DNA of 64,000 bases from Nodosilinea sp. WJT8-NPBG4 (GCA_019359285.1 JAHHHQ010000053.1:1-64000); one strand, 5' to 3'; counted from the first letter of the stretch, positions 17,801-26,304 are shown. Made by a program: numbers and translations. Notes: a model not told the origin generated them from the letters alone.

Positions 17801-18488
17801 GGCCACCGCCAGCCCCGACAGCGGCATTTTGGTGTGGGATTGCACCACTGGCAACGCCATAGGGGAGCTAGAAGACGCCCCTGACAGCCCGACCACGCTG
17901 CTGTTTAGCCCCAATGGCGACTGGATTGTAGTAGGTGCTAGGGATGGCACCATTGGCCTCTGGCCGTGGCAGCAGGGTGCCTTGGGTACTGAGCGTCGCG
18001 TTCTGACTGGCCATCAAAGTCAGGTACACAGTCTTGCGGCCCAGAGTGAGAGACTGGCCAGTGCCAGCCATGACGGCACCGTCCGCTGGTGGCATTTGGG
18101 GCCGGAAAATGGCTGTCTGGGCCAGTGGCGACACCCCGCAGATCAATGGCTGCAAGGGGTTACCCTGGGCCCATCGGGAGACATTTTGGCGCTGACTAGC
18201 CAAAACGCCCAGGTTGAGGTGTGGGATGTGAAAACCAACCAGTGCCGTTATACCCTCAAGGGCCACAGCCAAGAGATTTGGCAAGTCTCGGGTTGTTCCA
18301 GCGGCACCCATCTGCTCACCGCCAGCCAAGACGACGAAATTCGCGTGTGGGATTTGGCGACGGGCCTGTGCCAGCAGACCCTACGCCCCGATCGCCCCTA
18401 CGAAGGCGTCAACATCTGTGGAGCCACTGGCCTATCTGACACCGAGGAGCGCATGCTGAAATCCCTGGGGGCGATCGTCAGTTACTGA
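14811..18488 (+). CDS. STAND-family NTPase with WD40 repeats
   Basis: 1225 aa from the ATG at 14811 (the track start at 14787 is a TTG). Order: N-terminal about 100 aa helical domain like the helix-turn-helix region of vWA-MoxR-associated proteins (VAVERKGRPLKDVERLVLKG); linker; NB-ARC/STAND NTPase with Walker A WGLPGVGKTTVA near 160 and Walker B RVLLIVDGLEQLF near 230; winged-helix-like region; a short pentapeptide-like stretch (GADFSHLAIWQGDLRRVSL) near 550-585; then about 13 WD40 repeats (FSPDGSQLASG..D..LCLW type) to the end. STAND proteins are ligand-triggered switches. No effector enzyme domain is visible. Single gene, own promoter likely. Confidence 0.85.
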   Translation: MDFEKIAVHINQVAVERKGRPLKDVERLVLKGSWENKTYAAMATPTAGYTEDYLKKDVGPKLWQLLTELVDTDLQGVRVTKRNIQNVLHTWMVQGEVAAEPAPPLPDVEAEPRSPLPAPTLVVREFPRLDLDDCAGRQADLATLTEWILAERCRTVVLWGLPGVGKTTVAAAIAATVAPQVDQCGYLALTAEVTEQDVLGAIAQWLDPQAAIAPPAQVDWVLDQLAQRRVLLIVDGLEQLFEAQQPAGSYRANTEALQHFFHRGAEHHHQSCLVWVSREKPADFSQVQGPRVRDYVLGDLAADAARSLLQAPAAPSTPDDWGALIDRYGSHPLVLRGLGATLREVYQGQPRMLLQAAKTVVPVVVHRTFTQSLQQLPAEEWALLYWLALAQEPVTLDDLNGAMQPPLTDMVVQSALGRGWVQAQATERRGLVLSLGPSVQALVLERLQGVLAAELEAETFDWLQRLPLVTMTAREVVQERQRAAMLSPLAEELRQQCATDGALAAKGDRLLKALQPLVGQPGYGAGNVIHLCQHLGLGISGADFSHLAIWQGDLRRVSLQGASFSQAQFSDTTFATALGRDPVAAFSPVGPKDRQSQRGSALEEGWHLAIGDHDGRLLLWDLQRGKLVWMFDEGQSIRSLAFSPQGDLLAVGTESGQIWLWSVGSTYQADILDDHQAPVRALTFSPDGSQLASGDDSGRLCLWEVASGFRQGCLDVHTGAIHSLAYSALGGHLVSGGDDQRACLWNVGDRTLLKDLQARSTAAIRTVGFLPDPNDPDCPPIPFAAGCDDHCLTIWNLATGLPCWILPIDVQALPALAISPDGRYLVSSGEDFTVTVWDIPNRRLCYALPSLRAPVWTLAFSTDSRYFVTGSNYTIKLWSVKRGQCWRSFLSQAHPVRCLAFSASADSGTILTGHDDTHLRLWQVNAHSPYAIGPRALAGHSGSVRTVALSADGQWLASSADDQTLRLWSTATGQSQWVVAKPTPATLLRFSPDGQWLATASPDSGILVWDCTTGNAIGELEDAPDSPTTLLFSPNGDWIVVGARDGTIGLWPWQQGALGTERRVLTGHQSQVHSLAAQSERLASASHDGTVRWWHLGPENGCLGQWRHPADQWLQGVTLGPSGDILALTSQNAQVEVWDVKTNQCRYTLKGHSQEIWQVSGCSSGTHLLTASQDDEIRVWDLATGLCQQTLRPDRPYEGVNICGATGLSDTEERMLKSLGAIVSY

Positions 18489-18603
18489 TGTCTATCCCAG
18501 GGATTGAGCTAGCTGTTGCAACAAGTGCCAGCGCCATACTTCCCTTGAGCTGTTCAGGCCACATCTACAATGGAGGACTGTTATTGCCTCAGTTGCCTCT
18601 CCC

Positions 18604-20757
18604 ATGACCCCGATCGCTACCATCATTGCCGCCGAGCTAGACATTCGCCCTACTCAGGTCGAAGCCACCCTGGCACTGTTTGCCGAAGGGGCGACGGTGC
18701 CCTTTGTGGCCCGCTACCGCAAGGAGCGCACTGGCGACCTAGATGAGGTGCAGCTGCGGCAGATTGCTGAGCGACACCAGTACCTGACGGAGCTTGAGGA
18801 TCGGCGACAGACAGTGCTGAGCGAGATTCAGTCCCAGGGCAAGCTCACCGAGGCGCTAAAGGCAGCGATTCTCGCCTGTCAGCAAAAGACGGAGCTAGAA
18901 GATCTCTACCTACCCTACCGTCCCAAGCGCCGCACCCGCGCCACCATGGCGAAGGAAAAAGGGCTAGAGCTGCTGGCCCAGAGGATTGAGGATCTGAATA
19001 AAACGGGCAAACGCGCGATTCTGCTTCAAGAAGCGCAGGCATTTGTGAACCCAGACAAAGGGGTTCAGTCTACGGATGACGCGCTCCAGGGGGCGGCGGA
19101 TATTTTGGCGGAGCAGGTGGCAGAGCGGGCAGAGCTGCGACGCCATGTGCGTGATCGCCTCCTCAGCCACGGCCAGTTCACTGCCAGCATCAAAAAAGGC
19201 CACCCCGAGGGCAGCACCAAGTACGAGATGTATCGGGCTTACCAGGCCCCGGTGCGCTCCATTGCCTCCCATAACCTGCTGGCGCTGCTGCGGGGCGATC
19301 GCGAAGGCATTCTCAAGGTGGGCTTAGAGATAGAGCCCGACCCCATTCTGCAAACCCTCGAGAAGCGGGTGGTGAAAACCCCTGTAGCTGAGGTTCGCCA
19401 GTTCTACCAGGGAGTGATTCAAGACGCCTACAGCCGGTTGATGAAGCCGTCGCTGACCAGCGAGGTGATGGCCGAGAAAAAGGCCTGGGCTGACGAAGTG
19501 TCGATTCAAAACTTTGAGGCCAACCTCAAAAACCTGCTGCTGTCGCCCCCGGCGGGCATGAAGCCCACCCTGGGGGTTGACCCCGGCTTTCGCACCGGCT
19601 GCAAGGTGGCGGCGGTGGATGGCACCGGCAAATTTCTGGAGTACCAGGCGGTGTTTCCGCATCAGTCGGCGCGGCAGCGGCAGCAGGCAGCGGAGTCGCT
19701 AGCAGGGATGATTCGCAAACACCACATTGAGCTCATTGCGATCGGCAACGGCACTGCCAGCCGCGAAACCGACGCCTTTGTGGGGGAAGTCCTGAAGACT
19801 TTGTCGAATCCTCCGGTGAAAGTGCTGGTGAATGAGTCGGGGGCCTCGATCTACTCCGCCAGTGAAGTGGCGGCGGCGGAATTTCCCGACCTAGATGTGA
19901 CGGTGCGGGGGGCGATTAGCATTGCCCGACGGCTGCAAGACCCCCTGGCGGAGCTGGTCAAAATCGACCCTAAATCGATTGGCGTGGGCCAGTACCAGCA
20001 CGATGTCGATCAAAAGCGGCTGAAGCAAAAGCTCGATGACACCATTGAGAGCTGCGTCAACTATGTGGGGGTGGATCTAAACATGGCCTCCCGCGAGCTG
20101 CTGACCTACGTGTCGGGGCTGACCCCAGCAGTGGCGAACAATATTGTGGAATTTCGCGATGCCAACGGCGCGTTTCAGTCGCGCCGTGAGCTGCTAAAGG
20201 TAAAAAAGCTGGGGCCAAAAGCCTTTGAGCAGGCGGCGGGATTTCTGCGCATTCGCAACGGCAAAAACCCGCTCGACAACACGGCGGTGCACCCCGAAAG
20301 CTACGGCATTGTGGATGCGATCGCCGCCGATCTCTCCCTCCCTCTATCGCAAATTCCCAAAGCTGCTGATCGCCTAAAGCGACTCGACATCAGGAAATAC
20401 ACCACCGCCGAGGCTGGAGAGCTCACCCTGCGCGACATCTTGCAGGAGCTAGAAAAGCCTGGTCGCGACCCCCGTGAGCAGTTCGCCTACGCCCGTTTTC
20501 AGGACGGCATCAACGAAATCACCGACCTGAAGCCGGGCCTCACCCTGGAGGGGGTGGTCACCAATGTCACTAACTTTGGCGCGTTTGTGGATGTGGGGGT
20601 GCACCAGGATGGGCTGGTGCATATTTCTCAAATGGCCGATCGCTTTGTCAGCGACCCCAACGAGATTGTCAAAGTGGGTCAGGTGGTGACGGTGCGGGTG
20701 ATGGAGGTGGATACCAAGCTCAAGCGCATCGGTCTGTCGATGCGGGCCACGTCCTAA
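18604..20757 (+). CDS. tex: Tex family RNA-binding transcription accessory protein
   Basis: 717 aa. N-terminal Tex helical region (ATVPFVARYRKERTGDLDEVQLR), YqgF/RNase H-like domain (TLGVDPGFRTGCKVAAVD near 325), helix-hairpin-helix region (NMASRELLTYVSGLTPAVANNIV; FRDANGAFQSRRELLKVKKLGP) and C-terminal S1 RNA-binding domain (GLTLEGVVTNVTNFGAFVDVG). Full family length. Acts in transcription or RNA handling; its precise role is not settled. Confidence 0.95.
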   Translation: MTPIATIIAAELDIRPTQVEATLALFAEGATVPFVARYRKERTGDLDEVQLRQIAERHQYLTELEDRRQTVLSEIQSQGKLTEALKAAILACQQKTELEDLYLPYRPKRRTRATMAKEKGLELLAQRIEDLNKTGKRAILLQEAQAFVNPDKGVQSTDDALQGAADILAEQVAERAELRRHVRDRLLSHGQFTASIKKGHPEGSTKYEMYRAYQAPVRSIASHNLLALLRGDREGILKVGLEIEPDPILQTLEKRVVKTPVAEVRQFYQGVIQDAYSRLMKPSLTSEVMAEKKAWADEVSIQNFEANLKNLLLSPPAGMKPTLGVDPGFRTGCKVAAVDGTGKFLEYQAVFPHQSARQRQQAAESLAGMIRKHHIELIAIGNGTASRETDAFVGEVLKTLSNPPVKVLVNESGASIYSASEVAAAEFPDLDVTVRGAISIARRLQDPLAELVKIDPKSIGVGQYQHDVDQKRLKQKLDDTIESCVNYVGVDLNMASRELLTYVSGLTPAVANNIVEFRDANGAFQSRRELLKVKKLGPKAFEQAAGFLRIRNGKNPLDNTAVHPESYGIVDAIAADLSLPLSQIPKAADRLKRLDIRKYTTAEAGELTLRDILQELEKPGRDPREQFAYARFQDGINEITDLKPGLTLEGVVTNVTNFGAFVDVGVHQDGLVHISQMADRFVSDPNEIVKVGQVVTVRVMEVDTKLKRIGLSMRATS

Positions 20758-20771
20758 AGCTGGAGAAAAAT

Positions 20772-20829
20772 GGGGCAATGTTGATTCCCCTCAGGCAATC
20801 CCCTAAGGTGATCAAGGGCACATTGCCCC
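20772..20829 (+). repeat. 10-bp inverted repeat between tex and sixA
   Basis: GGGGCAATGT (20772-20781) and ACATTGCCCC (20820-20829) are perfect arms around a 38-nt loop. Lacks a U-run, so it may be an mRNA structure between two co-directional genes. Confidence 0.35.
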
Positions 20830-20853
20830 TGGAGCCACGATTGACCCATCACC

Positions 20854-21348
20854 ATGACCAAGCAGCTAATTCTCTTTCGCCACGGCAAATCTGACTGGAA
20901 TGTGGCCTCTGGTCGCGATCGCGATCGCCCGGTAGCCGAGCGCGGCATTACCGCCGCCAAAACCATGGGCAAGCTGCTGGCGGCGGCGGGCAAAGTGCCC
21001 GATCTGGCCATTACCTCGTCGGCGGTGCGAGCCCGCACCACTCTAGAGATTGCCATGGCGGCCGGCCAGTGGCCCTGCCCCATGAGTGTGACCGACGACC
21101 TCTACGAAGCCTCGATCGACCAAGTGCTGGGGGTGATTCACCCGGTGCCAAATCATCACCGCTCGCTCATGCTGGTGGGGCATCAGCCGACCTGGGCTGA
21201 CGCAGTCTCGTTTTTTTTAGGCGGCGGCACTGTGGCCATGCCTACGGCTGCTATGGTCTGCCTTGAGTTTGAGATCGCCACCTGGGCTCAGATTGACTAT
21301 GGCCGGGGCACTCTGCTGTGGCTGCTGCCTCCCAGGCTGTTTACCTAG
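20854..21348 (+). CDS. sixA: SixA-type phosphohistidine phosphatase
   Basis: 164 aa histidine phosphatase superfamily. The catalytic RHG sits at the N-terminus (LILFRHGKSDWN), with ITSSAVRARTT and the second catalytic His in MLVGHQPTWADAV. Short length without insertions fits the SixA subfamily, which dephosphorylates phosphohistidine on HPr-kinase-type or phosphotransfer proteins; the actual substrate in cyanobacteria is unclear. Downstream of tex on the same strand. Confidence 0.85.
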   Translation: MTKQLILFRHGKSDWNVASGRDRDRPVAERGITAAKTMGKLLAAAGKVPDLAITSSAVRARTTLEIAMAAGQWPCPMSVTDDLYEASIDQVLGVIHPVPNHHRSLMLVGHQPTWADAVSFFLGGGTVAMPTAAMVCLEFEIATWAQIDYGRGTLLWLLPPRLFT

Positions 21349-21660
21349 GGCGCTGACTGACAGCTGCCACGGTTGCAGAGCGGCTTTCAGAGGCGATCGC
21401 CGTCTGATGCAGTGATTTATAAGCCTTCAGCTCTTTGCCCTCAACATAACCACCCCTACAGCGGTTTAGACATAGACTTTGCTGTCCAAGGCATAGACAG
21501 CTGGGGCCAGAGTGGGGTCTACGATAGCCTGAGGGGACTGGTGGGCCACCACGGCTTCACAGCTGGTGAGCCTGGCCGTAGACAATATCTAAGTCAGGAG
21601 ACTGCCCCCGACGCTGGGGGTTCTCAGTATAGTTAAGGAGACGTTGGCCCCGGTGATGGC
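21349..21660. other. Intergenic region, 312 bp
   Basis: Contains an 87-codon open frame (21373-21636) with no recognisable protein character. I see no RNA or repeat; it should hold the promoter of the hydrolase gene. Confidence 0.4.
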
Positions 21661-22527
21661 ATGACCGCAACCGTCAACAGACAGCACGGGTTTCTGCAAA
21701 CCAATGGCCTGCACCTGCACTATGTTCGCCAGGGTCAAGGGCCGCTGATGCTGTTTCTGCACGGCTTTCCAGAATTTTGGTACTCCTGGCGGCACCAGCT
21801 CGACTATTTTGCGGCCCGATATACCTGCGTCGCCCTCGACCTGCGGGGCTACAACGACAGCGACAAGCCTTCAGGTGTCGACGCCTATCGCATGGATGTT
21901 TTGGTGGAGGATGTGCGGGGGGCGATCGCCGCACTGGGCTATGACCGAGCAGTCCTGGTAGGGCACGACTGGGGGGGCGCGATCGCCTGGGCTTTTGCCT
22001 ACGCTCATCCCGAGCTGCTCCAGTCGCTGATCGTTATGAATATTCCTCACCCAGCTAAGTTTGCTGAGGGGCTACGCCATCCTCAGCAGCTGTTGCGCAG
22101 TTGGTATATCGGGGCCTTTCAGCTACCGCTGCTGCCCGAACTCCTGTTGCAGGCAGGCGACTACTGGGCGATCGAGCAAATGTTGCAGGGCATGGCGATC
22201 GATAAAAACACCTTTAGCGACGCTGATCTGCAAGCCTACAAAACCGCCGCCGCCAAACCCGGTGCCCTCACCGCCATGGTCAACTACTACCGGGCTTTGA
22301 GCTTTAGCGGTCCGCAGTGGCAACCCTGGGGCATTCTCGAAGTGCCTACTCTACTGATTTGGGCCGAAGCCGATGCGGCCCTGGGGAAAGAACTCTCCGT
22401 TGGCACCGAAGACTACGTGCGCCATCTAAGGCTGCGCTACATTCCCCAGTGCAGCCACTGGGTGCAGCAGGAGCGCCCCCACCAGGTCAACACCTTGATG
22501 GACGAATTCCTCGCCCTAGAGCCATGA
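21661..22527 (+). CDS. Alpha/beta hydrolase, epoxide hydrolase/haloalkane dehalogenase type
   Basis: 288 aa. Oxyanion motif FLHGFPEFWYSWRHQ, ALDLRGYNDSDKP and nucleophile elbow LVGHDWGGAIAW, where the nucleophile is Asp: this is the epoxide hydrolase/dehalogenase signature. Catalytic His near the end (IPQCSHWVQQERP). The ATGA overlap with the next frame suggests a two-gene operon with the DUF3253 remnant. Confidence 0.85.
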   Translation: MTATVNRQHGFLQTNGLHLHYVRQGQGPLMLFLHGFPEFWYSWRHQLDYFAARYTCVALDLRGYNDSDKPSGVDAYRMDVLVEDVRGAIAALGYDRAVLVGHDWGGAIAWAFAYAHPELLQSLIVMNIPHPAKFAEGLRHPQQLLRSWYIGAFQLPLLPELLLQAGDYWAIEQMLQGMAIDKNTFSDADLQAYKTAAAKPGALTAMVNYYRALSFSGPQWQPWGILEVPTLLIWAEADAALGKELSVGTEDYVRHLRLRYIPQCSHWVQQERPHQVNTLMDEFLALEP

Positions 22528-22813
22528 CCGTTTCTCCAGACCTGCGCGCCACCCTGCTCAGTTTGCTTGCCCAGCGCGGTCCCGACAAAACGATCTACCC
22601 CTCCGAAGTCGCCCGCGCCCTCAGTCCTAAAATTGGCGCGAACTGATGTCCGCTGTTCGTAAAGTTGGAGTTGAGCTAGTGGCCGAGGGGGAGATAGTTG
22701 TCCGACAGCAAGGTCAAGTGGTCGACCCCAAAACGGTTAGGGGGCCGATTCGCTATGGCCAGGCCAATAGTGCAGCAGGCGAGCGAGGGGAAGAGGAGAC
22801 TTTCCGGAAGTGA
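22524..22813 (+). pseudogene. DUF3253 protein, frameshifted
   Basis: Starts within the hydrolase stop (ATGA overlap). Frame 1 reads LLSLLAQRGPDKTIYPSEVARALSPK and then ends at IGAN-stop. In another frame, immediately after, the family continues: WRELMSAVRKVGVELVAEGE then IVVRQQGQVVDPKTVRGPIR. Together they make a complete DUF3253 protein with one lost base near 22630-22636. Either a recent frameshift or a sequencing error. Confidence 0.8.
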
Positions 22814-22960
22814 TGAGTGAAAGGCATGCGGTCAGCTCTGGCGGCGATGTTTGACACCTGCGTTTGAGTATCGCCCGCCGTCTGATTCTGTTGCCCAGTG
22901 CAACCCCTGAGCGTCCCTTGGGCAACCTAGAGGTGCCCCTTTTTGTGGATGTCGCCAACC

Positions 22961-24142
22961 ATGCGTGTGCTCGTGCTCAGCCACACCTATATCGTTGACC
23001 TCAACCGCGAAAAGCTGCGCGCCCTAGCTCAGCTTTCCCCAGAGATGGAGGTGGTGGTAGGCGTTCCTCGGCGCTGGCAGCCCGGCGGCGTGCAAAACCG
23101 GCTGATTGTCTCTGAACCCTTCCAGTCGGGCAACTTTCGGGTGCAGCCCCTCAGCAATCTCAGCCAAAACAACCAGGGGTTGCTCACCTTTGGCCCCGAT
23201 CTGATTAGCTTGCTGCAAAAATTTCGGCCCCAGGTAATTCAGGTTGAGCAGGGGGCTAAAGCGCTGGCCTATGCCCAAACCATCACCCTCAACCGCCTGC
23301 TGGGCCTGAGGGCCAAAAACGTCTTTTTCACCTGGTGGAACTTGCCCTACCAGGTCAAATTCCCCATCGCTGCCCTCGAAGCTTACAACCTGCGGCATAC
23401 CCACGGTCTGGTGGTGGGCAACCAGGACGGAGCAGATGTTTTGCGCGATCGCGGCTACACTGCCCCCTATCAGGTGATGCCTCAGCTTGGTGTCGATGAA
23501 ATCCTGTTCCGTCCTCAGCCTCAGCCAAAGTTGGCCCAGTCCCTCGTTATACCCAGCGATGCTTTTGTGGTGGGTTACTGCGGTCGCTTTGTAGAAGAAA
23601 AGGGACTGCTGACTCTCTGCAACGCCTTGGCAACTCTACGAGACCATCCTCAGCCCTGGGTGTGGCTGCTGGTGGGTCGGGGAGAACTGCGGGATACCAT
23701 TCAGGCACAGGCTGATGGGTTGGGCATCGGCGATCGCCTCCGCTGGGTGACCGGCATTCCCCACGACCAGGTACCCAACTACATCAACCTCATGCACACC
23801 TTAGTGCTGCCCTCCGAAACCACTGACACCTTCAAAACTCTCACCGCCAAAGGCTGGAAAGAACAATTCGGCCACGTGCTGATCGAAGCCATGGCCTGCG
23901 CCGTTCCCGTGATCGGCTCCGATTCTGGCGAAATTCCCCACGTTATTGACCAAGCCGGTCTCGTCTTTCCCGAGGGCAACGCCCCTGCCCTCGCCGATCG
24001 CCTACGCCTCTTGCTAGAGAACCCTGAGCAGCGGCAATCCCTTGGTGAAGCAGGCCATCACCGCGCCATGAGTCGCTATACGAACCGAGCATTGGCGAAG
24101 CAATTGTTGGAGTTCTACGAAGAGATTGGGGTGAAGGGGTGA
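22961..24142 (+). CDS. Glycosyltransferase, GT4-like
   Basis: 393 aa from the ATG at 22961 (track start 18 nt earlier is a non-ATG). N-terminal RVLVLSHTYIVDLNREKL, C-terminal GT-B donor domain with VVGYCGRFVEEKGLLTL and the E-x7-E-like HVLIEAMACAVPVIGSDSGEIPHVI. Transfers sugar from a nucleotide sugar, probably for exopolysaccharide or glycolipid. Followed by another GT4 gene after a 149-bp gap. Confidence 0.88.
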   Translation: MRVLVLSHTYIVDLNREKLRALAQLSPEMEVVVGVPRRWQPGGVQNRLIVSEPFQSGNFRVQPLSNLSQNNQGLLTFGPDLISLLQKFRPQVIQVEQGAKALAYAQTITLNRLLGLRAKNVFFTWWNLPYQVKFPIAALEAYNLRHTHGLVVGNQDGADVLRDRGYTAPYQVMPQLGVDEILFRPQPQPKLAQSLVIPSDAFVVGYCGRFVEEKGLLTLCNALATLRDHPQPWVWLLVGRGELRDTIQAQADGLGIGDRLRWVTGIPHDQVPNYINLMHTLVLPSETTDTFKTLTAKGWKEQFGHVLIEAMACAVPVIGSDSGEIPHVIDQAGLVFPEGNAPALADRLRLLLENPEQRQSLGEAGHHRAMSRYTNRALAKQLLEFYEEIGVKG

Positions 24143-24290
24143 GAGAGATGGGGAGGGTGGGGGAGATAGGGAAGGTGAGGGAGAGGGGTTGACTTCAAAA
24201 GTTAGACATGCCCATCCCTAGGTTTCTCCACCTCCCTTAACCCACCCCTACTTCCCTATCTCCCCTATCCTCATCTTCCCCATCTCCACT
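24143..24290. repeat. Polypurine/polypyrimidine inverted repeat
   Basis: A G/A-rich arm (about 24143-24188) and a C/T-rich arm (about 24229-24288) flank a short unique loop. GGGGAGATAGGGAAG (24160-24174) is perfectly complementary to CTTCCCTATCTCCCC (24251-24265). Could fold strongly in RNA between the two glycosyltransferase genes. Confidence 0.7.
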
Positions 24291-24291
24291 T

Positions 24292-25503
24292 ATGCGCGTC
24301 CTCCAAATCGTCCCCTCCATCTCCCTCATCTACGGCGGCCCCAGCCAGATGGTGCGCGGCTTTGCCCAGGGGTTAGCAGCGGCGGGGGCGGAGGTGACAA
24401 TTCTCACCACCAATTCCAATGGCGATTCAGGTCAGTCACCGCTAGCGGTTCCCTTAGTCATACCGGTGCAGGAAGAGAACTATAGGGTGCGCTACTTTGC
24501 CTGTTCCCCCTGGCGGCGGTATAAGTTTTCGGCGGGGCTCTTGGCTTGGCTCTACCAACATGCTCACGAATTTGACCTAGCCCACATTCACGCGTTGTTT
24601 TCGCCCCTGAGCACGGCGGCAGCAACGGTGGCGCGCGATCGCAATCTTCCCTACGTGCTGCGTCCCCTAGGCACCCTCGACCCGGCAGATTTGCAGAAAA
24701 AAAAGCGCCTCAAGCAGATATACGGACGGCTGTTTGAAGCCCCCAATATCGCCGGAGCGGCGGCGCTGCACTTCACTAGCCCGATCGAGGCCGAGGTCTC
24801 CCACCGATTTGGGGCCAGCGCTCAAGATTGGGTGATACCGCTGGGAGTGCAGCCGCCAAACGCGTTGTCAGAGGGTGAATGCCGGAAAATTTTGGCGCAG
24901 ATGCAGATTCCCCAGGATCGTCCCCTACTGCTCTATCTCTCCCGCCTAGATCCCAAAAAGGGGCTTGATTTGCTGTTGCCAGCCCTGGAACAGCTCACTG
25001 CCCAGGGCCTAGCGTTTCACCTGGTGCTGGCGGGGGGAAATCCTCAAGTCCCGGCCTATGAGCAGGCCATTGGCGATCGCCTGCGGGCAACACCTTTGGG
25101 CGATCGCACCACGCTCACAGGATTTATTACCGGCGATGCCAAAGCCGCCCTACTGCAAGCTGCCGATCTATTTGTGCTGCCTTCCTACTACGAGAACTTT
25201 GGTATTGCCGTAGCTGAGGCTATGGCTGCGGGGGTGCCGGTGGTCGTGTCTAAGGGAGTCTACATCTGGCCCGACATCATCGCCAGCGGTAGCGGCTGGG
25301 TGTGCGACTTGAGCCTAGACGGGGTAACACAGGCCTTAGCTGAGGCCTTGAAAAATTCTGCCCAACGGCAGCTACGGGGGCAGCGGGCTAGGGCTTATGC
25401 TGAAGAATATTACGACTGGGATGCGATCGCCCATCAAACCCTAGCTGCTTACCACACCGTTCTGCCCAAGCCCTTAGCTAACTCCAAAGCTCTGTTCCTT
25501 TAG
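24292..25503 (+). CDS. Glycosyltransferase, GT4-like
   Basis: 403 aa GT-B fold enzyme. N-terminal RVLQIVPSISLIYGGPSQMV glycine-rich acceptor-side motif; donor side has LLYLSRLDPKKGLDLLLPAL and FVLPSYYENFGIAVAEAMAAGVPVVV with the two conserved Glu. Neighbour of another GT4; both probably serve surface polysaccharide assembly. Sugar specificity unknown. Confidence 0.9.
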   Translation: MRVLQIVPSISLIYGGPSQMVRGFAQGLAAAGAEVTILTTNSNGDSGQSPLAVPLVIPVQEENYRVRYFACSPWRRYKFSAGLLAWLYQHAHEFDLAHIHALFSPLSTAAATVARDRNLPYVLRPLGTLDPADLQKKKRLKQIYGRLFEAPNIAGAAALHFTSPIEAEVSHRFGASAQDWVIPLGVQPPNALSEGECRKILAQMQIPQDRPLLLYLSRLDPKKGLDLLLPALEQLTAQGLAFHLVLAGGNPQVPAYEQAIGDRLRATPLGDRTTLTGFITGDAKAALLQAADLFVLPSYYENFGIAVAEAMAAGVPVVVSKGVYIWPDIIASGSGWVCDLSLDGVTQALAEALKNSAQRQLRGQRARAYAEEYYDWDAIAHQTLAAYHTVLPKPLANSKALFL

Positions 25504-25680
25504 TAACCTACTTTGGATAGTGTCATAACCCGCACTTACTGCCCTTGGGAAAACGGTGTATAAAGATACGTATAACGGTACGTTAAGAAACTCATCAGGT
25601 TTTTCACCCTATAGGGGAAAATTTTAACTACAGAGCGAGATCTACCCCTAACCACCGCCGAGTTTATAGGTCTACCTCCC

Positions 25681-25923
25681 ATGCTTCAGGATGCCAAAGC
25701 TATTCGGTACTATCAACGGATTACCGATGCCTTCGTCGACCAGTGGAACCGAGGCTATCGCACCAGCGAACTACGTCTTTACCTGGAAGGCTATCTGGCC
25801 GCCCTTCGTCACTCTGACGGCCTCGAACCCTATCTGATCCACCGCCTCGAAGAAGACACCATCCGCTATCTCAACGACCCGTCAAACTTCATCATGGCCC
25901 AGCCCGAGCCTGAGATTTATTAA
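25681..25923 (+). CDS. Conserved cyanobacterial small protein (DUF6761-like)
   Basis: 80 aa, no membrane segment. KAIRYYQRITDAFVDQWNRG and LEPYLIHRLEEDTIRYLNDP are highly characteristic of a small protein family found across cyanobacteria; I recall it as DUF6761. Function not known. It sits alone with a 177-bp upstream gap. Confidence 0.75.
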   Translation: MLQDAKAIRYYQRITDAFVDQWNRGYRTSELRLYLEGYLAALRHSDGLEPYLIHRLEEDTIRYLNDPSNFIMAQPEPEIY

Positions 25924-26016
25924 CTTCCTAAAAAGACTTCACCTAAAAATTGCCAAGATTTTGCTGTAGCGTCGCCTGGGCTTCAGCTATGGAAAATATT
26001 TTAGGGCAAAGTTTTT

Positions 26017-26303
26017 TTAGTGCAGTATTTGAGACAAAAACTTCTTAATTCGCTCCTCTTCGGGGTTATTGAAGAAGTCATCGGGGGTTGTGTCAGCGAC
26101 TAAATGGCCCTCGGATAGAAAAATAATGCGATCGACTACCTCCCAGGCAAACCCCACTTCATGGGTGACACACCCAGTTTGCCAAGTCACGCATTACAGC
26201 CAGCACTTCTCGCACTATCTCTGGGTCTAAGGCAGAGGTCGGTTTGTCAAACAGCATCACTTTGGGACGCATAGCTAGGGCGCAATCGAACGCTCTATCA
26301 GGG
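26017..26303 (-). pseudogene. Remnant of an amino-acid ABC transporter ATPase (GlnQ type)
   Basis: C-terminal part only. Reading leftwards: ERSIA, then [34 protein letters not shown], then after a frameshift near 26170 [20 protein letters not shown] and EERIKKFLSQILH-stop. Walker B should read DEPTSALDP; here the catalytic Glu is Lys (DKPTSALDP). The 5' half with Walker A is missing and replaced by IS630 remnants. Not functional. Confidence 0.85.
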
Positions 26304-26304
26304 A

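Noticed and set aside
11979-18488. Abi-alpha, ABC exporter and STAND-WD40 as one defence island
   Set aside because: Different strands, separate promoters and no shared operon; only proximity supports it, so they are reported separately.
21373-21636. 87-codon ORF between sixA and the hydrolase
   Set aside because: No recognisable domain, membrane segment or ribosome site; kept as intergenic.
24143-24290. Possible CRISPR array or direct repeats
   Set aside because: Arms are inverted low-complexity tracts, with no regular repeat-spacer pattern. No CRISPR array was seen anywhere.
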